NCBI GenBank assembly: GCA_031275075.1
Contig: JAISPI010000026.1
Span: 1 to 18,248, forward strand
Direction of reading: 5' to 3'
DNA from: Burkholderiales bacterium
GTDB taxonomy: Bacteria > Pseudomonadota > Gammaproteobacteria > Burkholderiales > Casimicrobiaceae
Length of the DNA stretch: 18,248 nucleotides
Shown in pieces: positions 9,284 through 16,800 of the stretch (positions are counted from its first letter, which is position 1; each line of letters starts with the position of its first letter). The notes below the pieces were generated by a model that searched no databases, was not told the origin of the DNA, and worked only from the letters and a program-made list of their open reading frames with translations. Position numbers and translations under genes: made by a program.

Positions 9284-10213
9284 ATGAAAACACTCTCTTC
9301 CCGTTTCTGGCGTCGTGTCGATGGTGTTTTGTTGCTCGACAAACCGGCCGGGATATCGTCGAACGCCGCGCTTCAAAAAGCCCGCCGGTTATTTCAAGCC
9401 GAAAAAGGCGGTCACATGGGCACACTTGACCCGTTCGCGTCCGGCTTGCTGCCGCTGTGTTTCGGTGAAGCCACTAAATTCTCGCGCTTTGTACTCGATG
9501 CTGATAAAACCTACCACGCTACTTTGCGGCTGGGTATCACCACCACCACCGGCGATCCCGAAGGCGATGTCGTCGAAACGCGCGAGGTTGCGCATGTCGA
9601 TCGTACTGCCGTGGAAAATGTTCTCGCCTGTTTTCATGGCACCCAGCAGCAAATCCCGCCGCGTCATGCCGCGCTCAAATACCAAGGCCGCGCTTACTAT
9701 GAATACGCCCGCTCCGGAATTGAGATTCCGCGTGAAGCGCGCGCTGTCGAAATCCATGCGCTGCGTTTGATGGGTTTCGCGCCGCCGGTTCTTGTGATTG
9801 ACGCGCATGTCAGCAAAGGCACTTACATTCGGACGCTGGCCGAAGACCTTGGCGCGGCGCTGGGTTGTGGCGCGTACTTGACTGCGCTGCGCCGTCTGCA
9901 AAGCGGGCTGTTTTCGCTGGCGTCGGCGCATACGCTGGAGACACTGGAGGCAATGGTCGATGCCGAGCGGACGGCTTGTCTGCTGCCAACGGAGACGCTG
10001 GTTCAGGCGTTGCCCCGAGCCGATCTCGTTCCGGCAGCAGCAAACCGTTTCAGCCAAGGGCAACGGCTGGCGCTGCACGATGTTGCGGCGCTTTCAGTCC
10101 CGGATCAGACACTCTATGCCGTCTATGAAACAGAAATGCCCCCCGCCCGCTTTCTCGGCGTCGCCGAATTCCGCGAGGGCGCCTTACGCCCGCTGCGGCT
10201 CGCCGTCTGGTGA
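9284..10213 (+). CDS. truB: tRNA pseudouridine(55) synthase TruB
   Basis: Converts U55 of tRNA T-loops to pseudouridine and helps tRNA folding; cytoplasmic. The product is 309 residues (E. coli 314). The catalytic motif is HMGTLDPFASG with the nucleophilic Asp at residue 49; KTYHATLRLG supplies the conserved active-site Tyr, and SKGTYIRTLAEDLG and the LRRLQSG block complete the core. The usual PPMYSALK motif reads PPRHAALK here, a mild change. The C-terminal 70 or so residues form the PUA-like TruB_C domain. The ATG at 9284 has only a weak GGGCCC upstream. Normally truB follows rbfA directly; here it is 1.9 kb away and starts a separate unit. Confidence 0.95.
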   Translation: MKTLSSRFWRRVDGVLLLDKPAGISSNAALQKARRLFQAEKGGHMGTLDPFASGLLPLCFGEATKFSRFVLDADKTYHATLRLGITTTTGDPEGDVVETREVAHVDRTAVENVLACFHGTQQQIPPRHAALKYQGRAYYEYARSGIEIPREARAVEIHALRLMGFAPPVLVIDAHVSKGTYIRTLAEDLGAALGCGAYLTALRRLQSGLFSLASAHTLETLEAMVDAERTACLLPTETLVQALPRADLVPAAANRFSQGQRLALHDVAALSVPDQTLYAVYETEMPPARFLGVAEFREGALRPLRLAVW

Positions 10214-10314
10214 AAAGCGGCAAGTTTCTGCGCAACAGGCATGCAAACGTCCTTTTTTCTACACCTCGTTTTCCCGAAAACACCGTAAAAACAATGCTTT
10301 TCTTGTCGACTGCC

Positions 10315-10344
10315 TTTCTCCGCCATCGCTTTCTACGCTATAAT
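10315..10344 (+). promoter_or_regulatory. rpsO promoter
   Basis: A perfect TATAAT (10339-10344) with TTTCTC (10315-10320) 18 bases upstream as a weak -35. The start site would fall near 10351, giving a leader of about 54 bases before the rpsO ATG. Ribosomal protein genes often have a consensus -10, and no other promoter-like signal lies between truB and rpsO. Confidence 0.65.
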
Positions 10345-10375
10345 GACGGCCTTTTTAAAGAGACCACACATTAGA

Positions 10376-10396
10376 CGCTTCAAAAAAGCGAAAGGA
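10376..10396 (+). promoter_or_regulatory. Hairpin abutting the rpsO ribosome binding site
   Basis: CGCTT-CAAAA-AAGCG (10376-10390) is a perfect 5-bp hairpin that ends exactly where the Shine-Dalgarno AAAGGA (10391-10396) begins. CTTTTT at 10351-10356, at the predicted 5' end of the mRNA, could pair with the A-rich loop and 3' arm, giving a pseudoknot or an alternative fold. S15 represses its own mRNA through structured leaders in several phyla; that this one works so is inference. Confidence 0.45.
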
Positions 10397-10404
10397 TGAA
10401 AATT

Positions 10405-10674
10405 ATGGCTGTTTCGGTTCAAGAAAAAGCAAAAATCATTACCGGTTTTCAACGTGCTTCCGGAGACACGGGTTCTCCTGAAGTCCAGGTTGCATTGCTC
10501 ACCGCGCGCATCAACGGGTTGAACGGACACTTCAAGGATCACGTCAAGGATCATCATTCCCGCCGCGGTCTGCTTCGGATGGTGTCGCGCCGCCGTAAAT
10601 TGCTCGATTATCTGAAATCGCGCAATGCAGACAGCTACAAAACCCTGATCGAAAAGCTCGGGTTGCGCAAGTGA
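10405..10674 (+). CDS. rpsO: 30S ribosomal protein S15
   Basis: Primary 16S rRNA-binding protein of the central domain, 89 residues, exactly the family length. The start is the ATG at 10405 (MAVSVQEKAKIITGF), with AAAGGA eight bases upstream; an in-frame ATG at 10396 lies inside that ribosome binding site. The rRNA-binding segments GDTGSPEVQVALLTARI and DHHSRRGLLRMVSRRRKLLDYL are intact. As in many proteobacteria it is followed by pnp. Confidence 0.98.
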   Translation: MAVSVQEKAKIITGFQRASGDTGSPEVQVALLTARINGLNGHFKDHVKDHHSRRGLLRMVSRRRKLLDYLKSRNADSYKTLIEKLGLRK

Positions 10675-10679
10675 ACCCT

Positions 10680-10720
10680 CGTCGGACGGTTCCGACGCGT
10701 CGTCCGGGTCTTATCCCGGG
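10680..10720 (+). other. Two stem-loops in the rpsO-pnp spacer
   Basis: CGTCGGA-CGGT-TCCGACG (10680-10697, perfect 7-bp stem) begins six bases after the rpsO stop; CCGGG-TCTTAT-CCCGG (10704-10719) follows at once. Neither has a T-tract. In E. coli the rpsO-pnp spacer holds processing and RNase III sites that control pnp mRNA stability; a similar role is plausible here. Confidence 0.5.
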
Positions 10721-10762
10721 CACAGGGCACGCTATCCGTTTTATTCCCGTAATACCTTTTTC

Positions 10763-10768
10763 TAATAT
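10763..10768 (+). promoter_or_regulatory. Possible pnp promoter (-10 box only)
   Basis: TAATAT lies in the AT-rich stretch of the rpsO-pnp spacer, with no convincing -35 box (TTATTC, 16 bases upstream, is a poor match). E. coli pnp has its own promoter in this position, which is the main reason to mention it. Confidence 0.25.
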
Positions 10769-10786
10769 TTGTTTCGCTTAACCGAG

Positions 10787-10818
10787 TGACCGTCCACCTT
10801 TCGTGAACGGTCATTTTT
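10787..10818 (+). terminator. Hairpin with T-tract just upstream of pnp
   Basis: TGACCGT (10787-10793) pairs with ACGGTCA (10807-10813), and the inner CAC/GTG extends the stem; five T residues follow. It resembles an rpsO terminator but ends only about 16 bases before the pnp ATG, so it would also lie in the pnp leader. It may be a partial terminator or a leader stem of the kind used in PNPase autoregulation. Confidence 0.6.
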
Positions 10819-10833
10819 ATTTCAAGGGTTCAC

Positions 10834-12972
10834 ATGAATACTCCCATCAAGAAATCCATCGCCTACGGCAGCCACACGCTGACATTGGAAACCGGCGAAA
10901 TCGCCCGTCAAGCCTCCGGCGCTGTCATGGTCAACCTCGGTGAAACCGTCGTTCTGGTCTCCGTCGTTGCCGCCTCCTCGGCCAAACCCGGACAGGATTT
11001 TTTTCCGCTGACCGTCGATTACCAAGAGAAAACCTACGCCGCAGGTAAAATCCCCGGCGGTTTTTTCAAGCGCGAAGGCCGTCCGTCTGAAAAAGAAACG
11101 CTGACCTGCCGGTTGATCGACCGACCCATCCGTCCGCTTTTCCCGGACGGTTTCTACAACGAAGTGCAAATCGTTGCCACTGTGATGTCGGTCAACCCGG
11201 AAGTCGATCCCGATATCCCGGCAATGATCGGCGCTTCGGCGGCGCTGGCGATTGCCGGTATCCCGTTCAATGGCCCGATCGGCGCAGCGCGTGTCGGTTA
11301 TATTAACGGCCAGTATGTGCTGAATCCCGATAAGAGCGATTTGCCGCAGTCGAGCCTCGATCTCGTCGTCGCCGGCACGGAAACGGCTGTGTTGATGGTC
11401 GAATCGGAAGCGAAAGAACTCTCCGAAGATGTGATGCTGGGCGCCGTGATGTTCGGACATCAGCAACAACAAGCGGTCATTGATCTGATTCATGCCCTCG
11501 TTGAAGACGCCGGCAAACCGTTGCTTGACTGGCAACCGCCCGAGAAAGACCAACCGTTGATCGATAAAGTGACTGCCCTCGCCGAATCCGATTTACGCGA
11601 GGCATATCGGATTCGCTCAAAGTCACAACGGTCGCAACGGTTGTCCGAGATCGCTGCCAATGCTCAAACCGGATGCGATGCCGACGAAGACCCGTCTCTT
11701 GCTGCGAATGTAACGCAAATCCTGTTTGATCTTGAGGCCAAGATCGTTCGCAGCCAAATTCTGTCCGGCGAGCCGCGTATCGACGGCCGCGATACCCGTA
11801 CCGTGCGGCCAATCACCATTCGTACCGGTGTACTGCCGCGCACGCACGGCTCGGCACTTTTCACACGCGGCGAAACGCAGGCGCTGGTTGTTGCCACTCT
11901 CGGAACAGCGCGCGACGAACAAATCATCGACGCGCTGCAAGGCGAATACCGCGACCGTTTCATGTTGCATTACAACATGCCGCCCTACGCTACCGGCGAA
12001 ACCGGCCGCGTTGGTTCGCCGAAACGCCGCGAGATCGGTCATGGCCGTCTCGCCAAACGCGCGTTGATCAACGTGTTGCCAGCGGCGGAAGATTTTTCGT
12101 ATTCGATGCGTATCGTTTCCGAAATCACCGAATCGAACGGTTCGTCGTCGATGGCATCGGTTTGCGGCGGCAGTCTCGCGCTGATGGATGCCGGCGTACC
12201 GACTTCGGCGCACGTTGCCGGCATCGCGATGGGCTTGATCAAGGAAGGCGGTCGCTTCGCTGTGCTGACCGACATCCTTGGCGACGAGGATCACTTGGGT
12301 GATATGGACTTCAAAGTCGCCGGCACAACCAACGGTATCACCGCGCTGCAAATGGACATCAAGATTCAAGGCATCACCAAAGACATCATGGCAGTGGCGC
12401 TGTCGCAGGCGCGCGAAGGCCGGATGCACATCCTCGGTCAGATGCAGCAGGCGTTGCCGCATTCGCGCACCGAAATTTCGCAGCACGCGCCGCGCATGAT
12501 GACGTTCAAGATCAATCCGGAAAAAATCCGCGACGTGATCGGCAAGGGTGGCGCTGTCATCCGCGCACTGACGGAAGAAACCGGTACGGTGATCGATATC
12601 ACCGATGATGGCATGGTGACCATCTCGTCGGTCAACGCGGAAGCTTGCAACATCGCCCGGAAACGGATTGAGGAAATCACCGCCGAAGTTGAAATCGGCA
12701 AGATTTACGAAGGCACCGTTTTGCGGTTGCTTGATTTCGGCGCCATCGTTCAGGTGTTGCCTGGCCGCGATGGTTTGCTGCACATCTCGCAAATCGCCAA
12801 AGAACGCGTCAATCAGGTTTCCGATTATCTGAAAGAAGGTCAGGCCGTCCGCGTCAAAGTGCTCGAAGCCGACGAGAAAGGCAAAATTCGCTTGTCGATG
12901 AAAGCCGCTGCCGAAGACGAAGTTGCGCCGGAAGCTGTACAACCAGACGCCAACCAGACGCAAGAAAACTGA
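10834..12972 (+). CDS. pnp: Polyribonucleotide nucleotidyltransferase (PNPase)
   Basis: Trimeric 3'-to-5' phosphorolytic exoribonuclease, part of the RNA degradosome in many bacteria. It has 712 residues (E. coli 711). Order: first RNase PH domain (about 10-145, with GGFFKREGRPSEKE and RLIDRPIRPLFP), helical linker (about 145-240 and beyond), second RNase PH domain (about 310-545), KH domain (about 555-610, INPEKIRDVIGKGGAVIRAL) and S1 domain (about 620-690, YEGTVLRLLDFGAIVQVLPG). The catalytic acidic pair D486 and D492 stands in DEDHLGDMDFK with E. coli numbering, so the enzyme should be active. AAGGG lies before the ATG. The short acidic/Gln tail is unremarkable. Confidence 0.98.
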   Translation: MNTPIKKSIAYGSHTLTLETGEIARQASGAVMVNLGETVVLVSVVAASSAKPGQDFFPLTVDYQEKTYAAGKIPGGFFKREGRPSEKETLTCRLIDRPIRPLFPDGFYNEVQIVATVMSVNPEVDPDIPAMIGASAALAIAGIPFNGPIGAARVGYINGQYVLNPDKSDLPQSSLDLVVAGTETAVLMVESEAKELSEDVMLGAVMFGHQQQQAVIDLIHALVEDAGKPLLDWQPPEKDQPLIDKVTALAESDLREAYRIRSKSQRSQRLSEIAANAQTGCDADEDPSLAANVTQILFDLEAKIVRSQILSGEPRIDGRDTRTVRPITIRTGVLPRTHGSALFTRGETQALVVATLGTARDEQIIDALQGEYRDRFMLHYNMPPYATGETGRVGSPKRREIGHGRLAKRALINVLPAAEDFSYSMRIVSEITESNGSSSMASVCGGSLALMDAGVPTSAHVAGIAMGLIKEGGRFAVLTDILGDEDHLGDMDFKVAGTTNGITALQMDIKIQGITKDIMAVALSQAREGRMHILGQMQQALPHSRTEISQHAPRMMTFKINPEKIRDVIGKGGAVIRALTEETGTVIDITDDGMVTISSVNAEACNIARKRIEEITAEVEIGKIYEGTVLRLLDFGAIVQVLPGRDGLLHISQIAKERVNQVSDYLKEGQAVRVKVLEADEKGKIRLSMKAAAEDEVAPEAVQPDANQTQEN

Positions 12973-12996
12973 TGCCGCGATAATTCCTAAATAACC

Positions 12997-13030
12997 AAGG
13001 GGCTAAAGCGCTGTGCTGAAGCCCCTTTTT
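12997..13030 (+). terminator. Intrinsic terminator after pnp
   Basis: AAGGGGCT (12997-13004) pairs with AGCCCCTT (13020-13027), with a loop that holds a small AGC/GCT pairing, followed by a T-tract to 13030. It ends only 17 bases before the TerC-family start, so that gene is reached by readthrough or from an unseen promoter. Confidence 0.85.
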
Positions 13031-13046
13031 ATCTGGAAGCTTTGTT

Positions 13047-13745
13047 TTGGAAATCGGACTCAACGCCGTCTTTATTACCGCCGTTCTGCAAATCATCGCG
13101 ATCGACATCCTGCTCGGCGGTGACAACGCCATCGTAATCGCGCTGGCCTGCCGCCGCCTGCCGCCCAAGCAACGCCGTCTCGGCATTTTCTGGGGTGTAT
13201 TTGGCGCTGTGGCATTGCGCATCGTCCTGATTTTCTTCGCGCTGCAATTGTTAACTCTGCCTTTCCTGAAAATCATCGGCGGTTTGCTGTTGCTATGGAT
13301 CGGCATCAAATTGATCCTGCCCGACGACGATCATCATTCCGAAGCCACCGTCACCGGAAGCACACATCTCATCGGCGCCATCAAAACGATTGTTATCGCC
13401 GACGCGGTGATGAGCCTCGACAATGTAATCGCCGTTTCCGCTGCCGCGCAAGGCCACCTCGCATTGGCTGTCTTCGGTATTTTGATCAGCGTGCCTATCG
13501 TCATCTGGGGAAGCCGCTTTGTATTGTGGCTGCTCGACCGTTTTCCGGTCATCATTCTGCTGGGCGGCGCTTTGCTCGGCTGGGTCGGCGGCGCGATGTT
13601 GATAGGCGACATTGCATTGCAATCCTTCACTGCCGATTGGCCGGCATACAGCAAATATTTCGCCGCCGCCATCGGCGCTCTTCTCGTACTGGCCATCGGC
13701 AAAGGGATCGCTCGCCGGGAAACGCCACCTCCCGCGGTTTCATAA
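13047..13745 (+). CDS. TerC family integral membrane protein (YjbE type)
   Basis: Inner-membrane protein of 232 residues with about seven hydrophobic segments. The start is TTG at 13047 with GGAAG seven bases before it; no ATG or GTG is available in the right place. Two copies of the TerC ion-binding signature are present: DILLGGDNAIVIAL near residue 20 and DAVMSLDNVIAVSAA near residue 120, each with the conserved Asp-Asn pair. These mark an inverted-repeat, two-bundle membrane fold. Members of the family (B. subtilis YceF/YkoY, E. coli Alx) are linked to Mn2+ export, and metallating exoenzymes has been suggested; for this YjbE-like branch the substrate is not established. I see no yybP-ykoY-like riboswitch, as the leader is too short. 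It converges with the minus-strand gene that ends at 13836. Confidence 0.88.
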   Translation: MEIGLNAVFITAVLQIIAIDILLGGDNAIVIALACRRLPPKQRRLGIFWGVFGAVALRIVLIFFALQLLTLPFLKIIGGLLLLWIGIKLILPDDDHHSEATVTGSTHLIGAIKTIVIADAVMSLDNVIAVSAAAQGHLALAVFGILISVPIVIWGSRFVLWLLDRFPVIILLGGALLGWVGGAMLIGDIALQSFTADWPAYSKYFAAAIGALLVLAIGKGIARRETPPPAVS

Positions 13746-13790
13746 CCGCAAAGAACATAAAGAGCACCCTCTTTACGTTCTTTGCGGTTA
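13743..13790. repeat. 22-bp inverted repeat between convergent genes, likely terminator
   Basis: Arms at 13743-13764 and 13769-13790 (TAACCGCAAAGAAC... and its reverse complement) match at 21 of 22 positions around a CACC loop. The left arm begins at the TAA stop of the TerC-family gene. GCGGTT (13734-13739) just before it can instead pair with AACCGC (13744-13749), giving a competing hairpin that includes the stop codon. No strong T-run follows on either side. The arm sequence resembles the terminator at 7414-7487. A bidirectional terminator or dispersed repeat is likely. Confidence 0.7.
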
Positions 13791-13835
13791 GTCGCTTTCA
13801 GTTCTACTTAAAACCGTTTCCAGTTCGAATTAGAA

Positions 13836-16800
13836 TTACACCGTTTCTTTTTCTACTGTTTTCGGTTTTTGTTCTTTTCGCCAATAGCCTCCCTGCATCC
13901 AGGCGCTCAGACCACGGCGTAACCAGCCGATGACTGCCAGCGCCAACCACAGCGCCCAGATGAGCATCGCGGCGCGATACACCCACATCGGTAGGCTAAC
14001 AAGCGCCACCATTGGCAATTTACCCTCGCTCTGATCGGAAAACCATAACAGTTGGTTGCCGGATGAACCGTGTCCAACGACGCCCATATCCGGCATACCG
14101 AGCAAGCCGTTGGGAATGACCGCGATCAGACAGGACAACGCGGCAGCACTCAGCAGTACCAGCCCAATCTGAACGGCGTTAAATTTTTGCGCCTGCCAGT
14201 TCGGTAAAGCACCCGCCCGTTGCCGCCAATCGAGCGCCAGCAACCAGAACGCAATCAACGCCAGCGCCATCCACGAGAACGTGGAAAAGCCCAGCACCAA
14301 CAAGAGCCAGTGATGGAAGCGTAGTGATGTCCAGCCACGACGCGCTAACAGCAACGTCAAAAGAAATGCCAGCACCAGCGCCACCACCAATTCGCCCCAG
14401 TACAACACAGCGGGGCCGACCGACGGCCCCAACGATGCAAGCAACCAGCGTTGCTCCGGCAACACTGCCTTGATATCAATATTGGCGGATAACAAACCGA
14501 GGTCGAATTCCGGCATCCGCATCACCATGCTCGCTTCGCGCGGTTCGCGCAAAGTGACCGAGAACGTTTGCACGCCCGGCGAAACCGGCAACGTCAGTTT
14601 TCCGTCGACCGGTCGCAGATTCAGGCTTTCGCGGTCGCGCATCACACTCAACACTTCCATCTCGGAAGACGGCAGCGTGATGACGTGCTCTCCTCCTTGG
14701 CTAGCGCGCAACCTAAACGATAACGTGTGCTGACTGGCGCGTATTCCGATTGCGTGGTTAACGCCCACATGGTCAATGGCACGCACCATTCCCTCGACAA
14801 CTGGCGGTGAAGTCAACGTCAACGCCAGCGTTTCGCCCGGCAACGGATGAAACTCGAACATCGCTTCGCCGCCGTTATCGAGCAGCGTCACTGGCACACC
14901 TTCCCAACGCACATGCCACGAAGGGCTTACTTCAATACGCCAGACTTCGGCGCGCTCCGCCAGCGCCGGTGCCGTCAATCGCAATGTCTCGCTCTTGTCG
15001 AGCCGCGATTGCCATTGGGTCTGGCGCTCGCTGTGGCCGAGTGAAGCGGTGGCTTCATCGCCCTGCACTTTGATCCCTGGTGTTGTCACATGCTCACCCG
15101 CCAGCAACGGTATCGTCAACGTCACACCGCCTTCACGCGGCGATACGCGAGTCACTGTCGTCGCCGCAGTCCAGTCGAGATCGAAATGCAAGGTCCGCGT
15201 CACCCGCACATAAGGCGGGAACTGTTGCGCACCGCCATCTTTCAAGCGTTCTGCCGAACCAACCGCTCCCGGCGTTTCATCGGCGACACGGGAAAGATGC
15301 ACCGTTTCGTTGATCAATCGGTCTTCGTCGATGCCGTCGGCGCGCCAGCCTTGGCCGCTGAATACGACACGCTTTGGCCGCAAGGCAAAATGCAGTGACG
15401 TATCCCTCCCCTGCACTATGTACTCCAACTCGACGAGATGTACGCCACGGGATAACGCCACGAAACCTGTTTCCTGATAAGAGCGCACCGCATCGATAGC
15501 GCGGCCATTGATCAACGCCCGCAACAACATCGTACTGTCCCCGGCCTCCGGCAGCGGCAGCGCCACGCTGTCACCGGCGTGCGCCTCCAGCCTGACGCGC
15601 ACCGCGCTGCCGTGCGCGCTGATTTCGGCCTTGGCGATGTCGGCGCACCCCGGCGCACAACGCGGTGGTTTGTTAACCCGCTGCTGCAAGGTCTGCAACA
15701 GTTTCTCCGGCGGGAACACCGTCGCGTCTTGCGCCGACACCGGTGCGGAGTGTAATCCTATCGTAGCCGCCAGCGCCGTTGTTACCAGCATCATCACCAT
15801 TGATGTCTGCACCGGAACATTTTTTTCTTCGGGCGCCGGTGACGCCATCGGCTTCAAACCTCTTGGCAAAACATCGCGTGTGACCCGCCAGACAATCACG
15901 CCAAGCAACACAATCATCACTACCCGCAACAACCGTGTCAGCCACGGTGGGCTGATGATGAAACGGACAGTCTGGTCGGCCAGCACCGGCCCACTCCAAC
16001 GCAAGGTGTAATGTTGCCCGATGGTCCAGTTGGGTTCGCCGCTGCCCGCCTGTATCACATTGGACTGTGCGTAGCGCTGATGCATTCTGTTGCTCATGGA
16101 AGCGGTGCCCATTTTTGATAAGACAAGCAGTGGCGGCTCCGCCGCAGGCGAGGGCGAAACTGGAGACGCGGCGCGCGACCGCGCCGGCGGCGGCATCGGC
16201 ATTGCCCCCTCCTCCACAGCTTCAGGATATGTTGTCTCCTCCTCCAAAGCTGGCGTATCGTATTTAACTGCCGTTTCGGGCACGGCTCGCGCCCTCATCC
16301 CGAAGTAACCGTTGTCCGAAGGCTCAAGCTGCGGGTACAACGCCGAACGCAGCTCACCCGGCACAAAGGCAACCGCCGTCAGAAAAAGAACCGCCAGCGC
16401 CGTATACTGCGTAAACCGCAAAGTTTTACCCAACCGTCCGCCCGCCAACGCCCGGTTGAGCAACGCCAGCGCCAGCACCACCGCCAGCGCCCACAGCGGC
16501 GCGCCCGGTTCCTGTAGCGCCAGCACCAGATACGCCGCCGTTACGATGCCGCCACCCAATCCCAGCAAACGCCAAGCCAGCAACGCGATGAACGCCGCAA
16601 AGAAAATATCGAGAATCGTCCAGCGCGCAACCCAACTGTTGTTGGCCGCATCAGCGCCGGGCGCTGCCAGCAATTTGTAACCGTAGGGCAAATGCAGCGT
16701 CGTGCTGACCTGATCGAACGTCTGCCGCCAACCGGTCACCGGTAACGAAGTCGCCGACCCCGCCGCAATGCGCACACTGGCATCGAGCACCACCTGCGGG

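Noticed and set aside
11623..12963. 446-codon open frame on the minus strand
   Set aside because: It lies fully antisense to pnp, whose product is an intact, recognisable PNPase; the minus frame shows no domain and no start context.
13031..13046. yybP-ykoY-type manganese riboswitch before the TerC-family gene
   Set aside because: Only 16 bases separate the pnp terminator from the start codon, too few for that RNA, and no matching structure is seen.
15508..16011. 167-codon open frame on the plus strand
   Set aside because: Antisense to the giant membrane protein, whose frame is uninterrupted over 1423 codons with coherent membrane topology.
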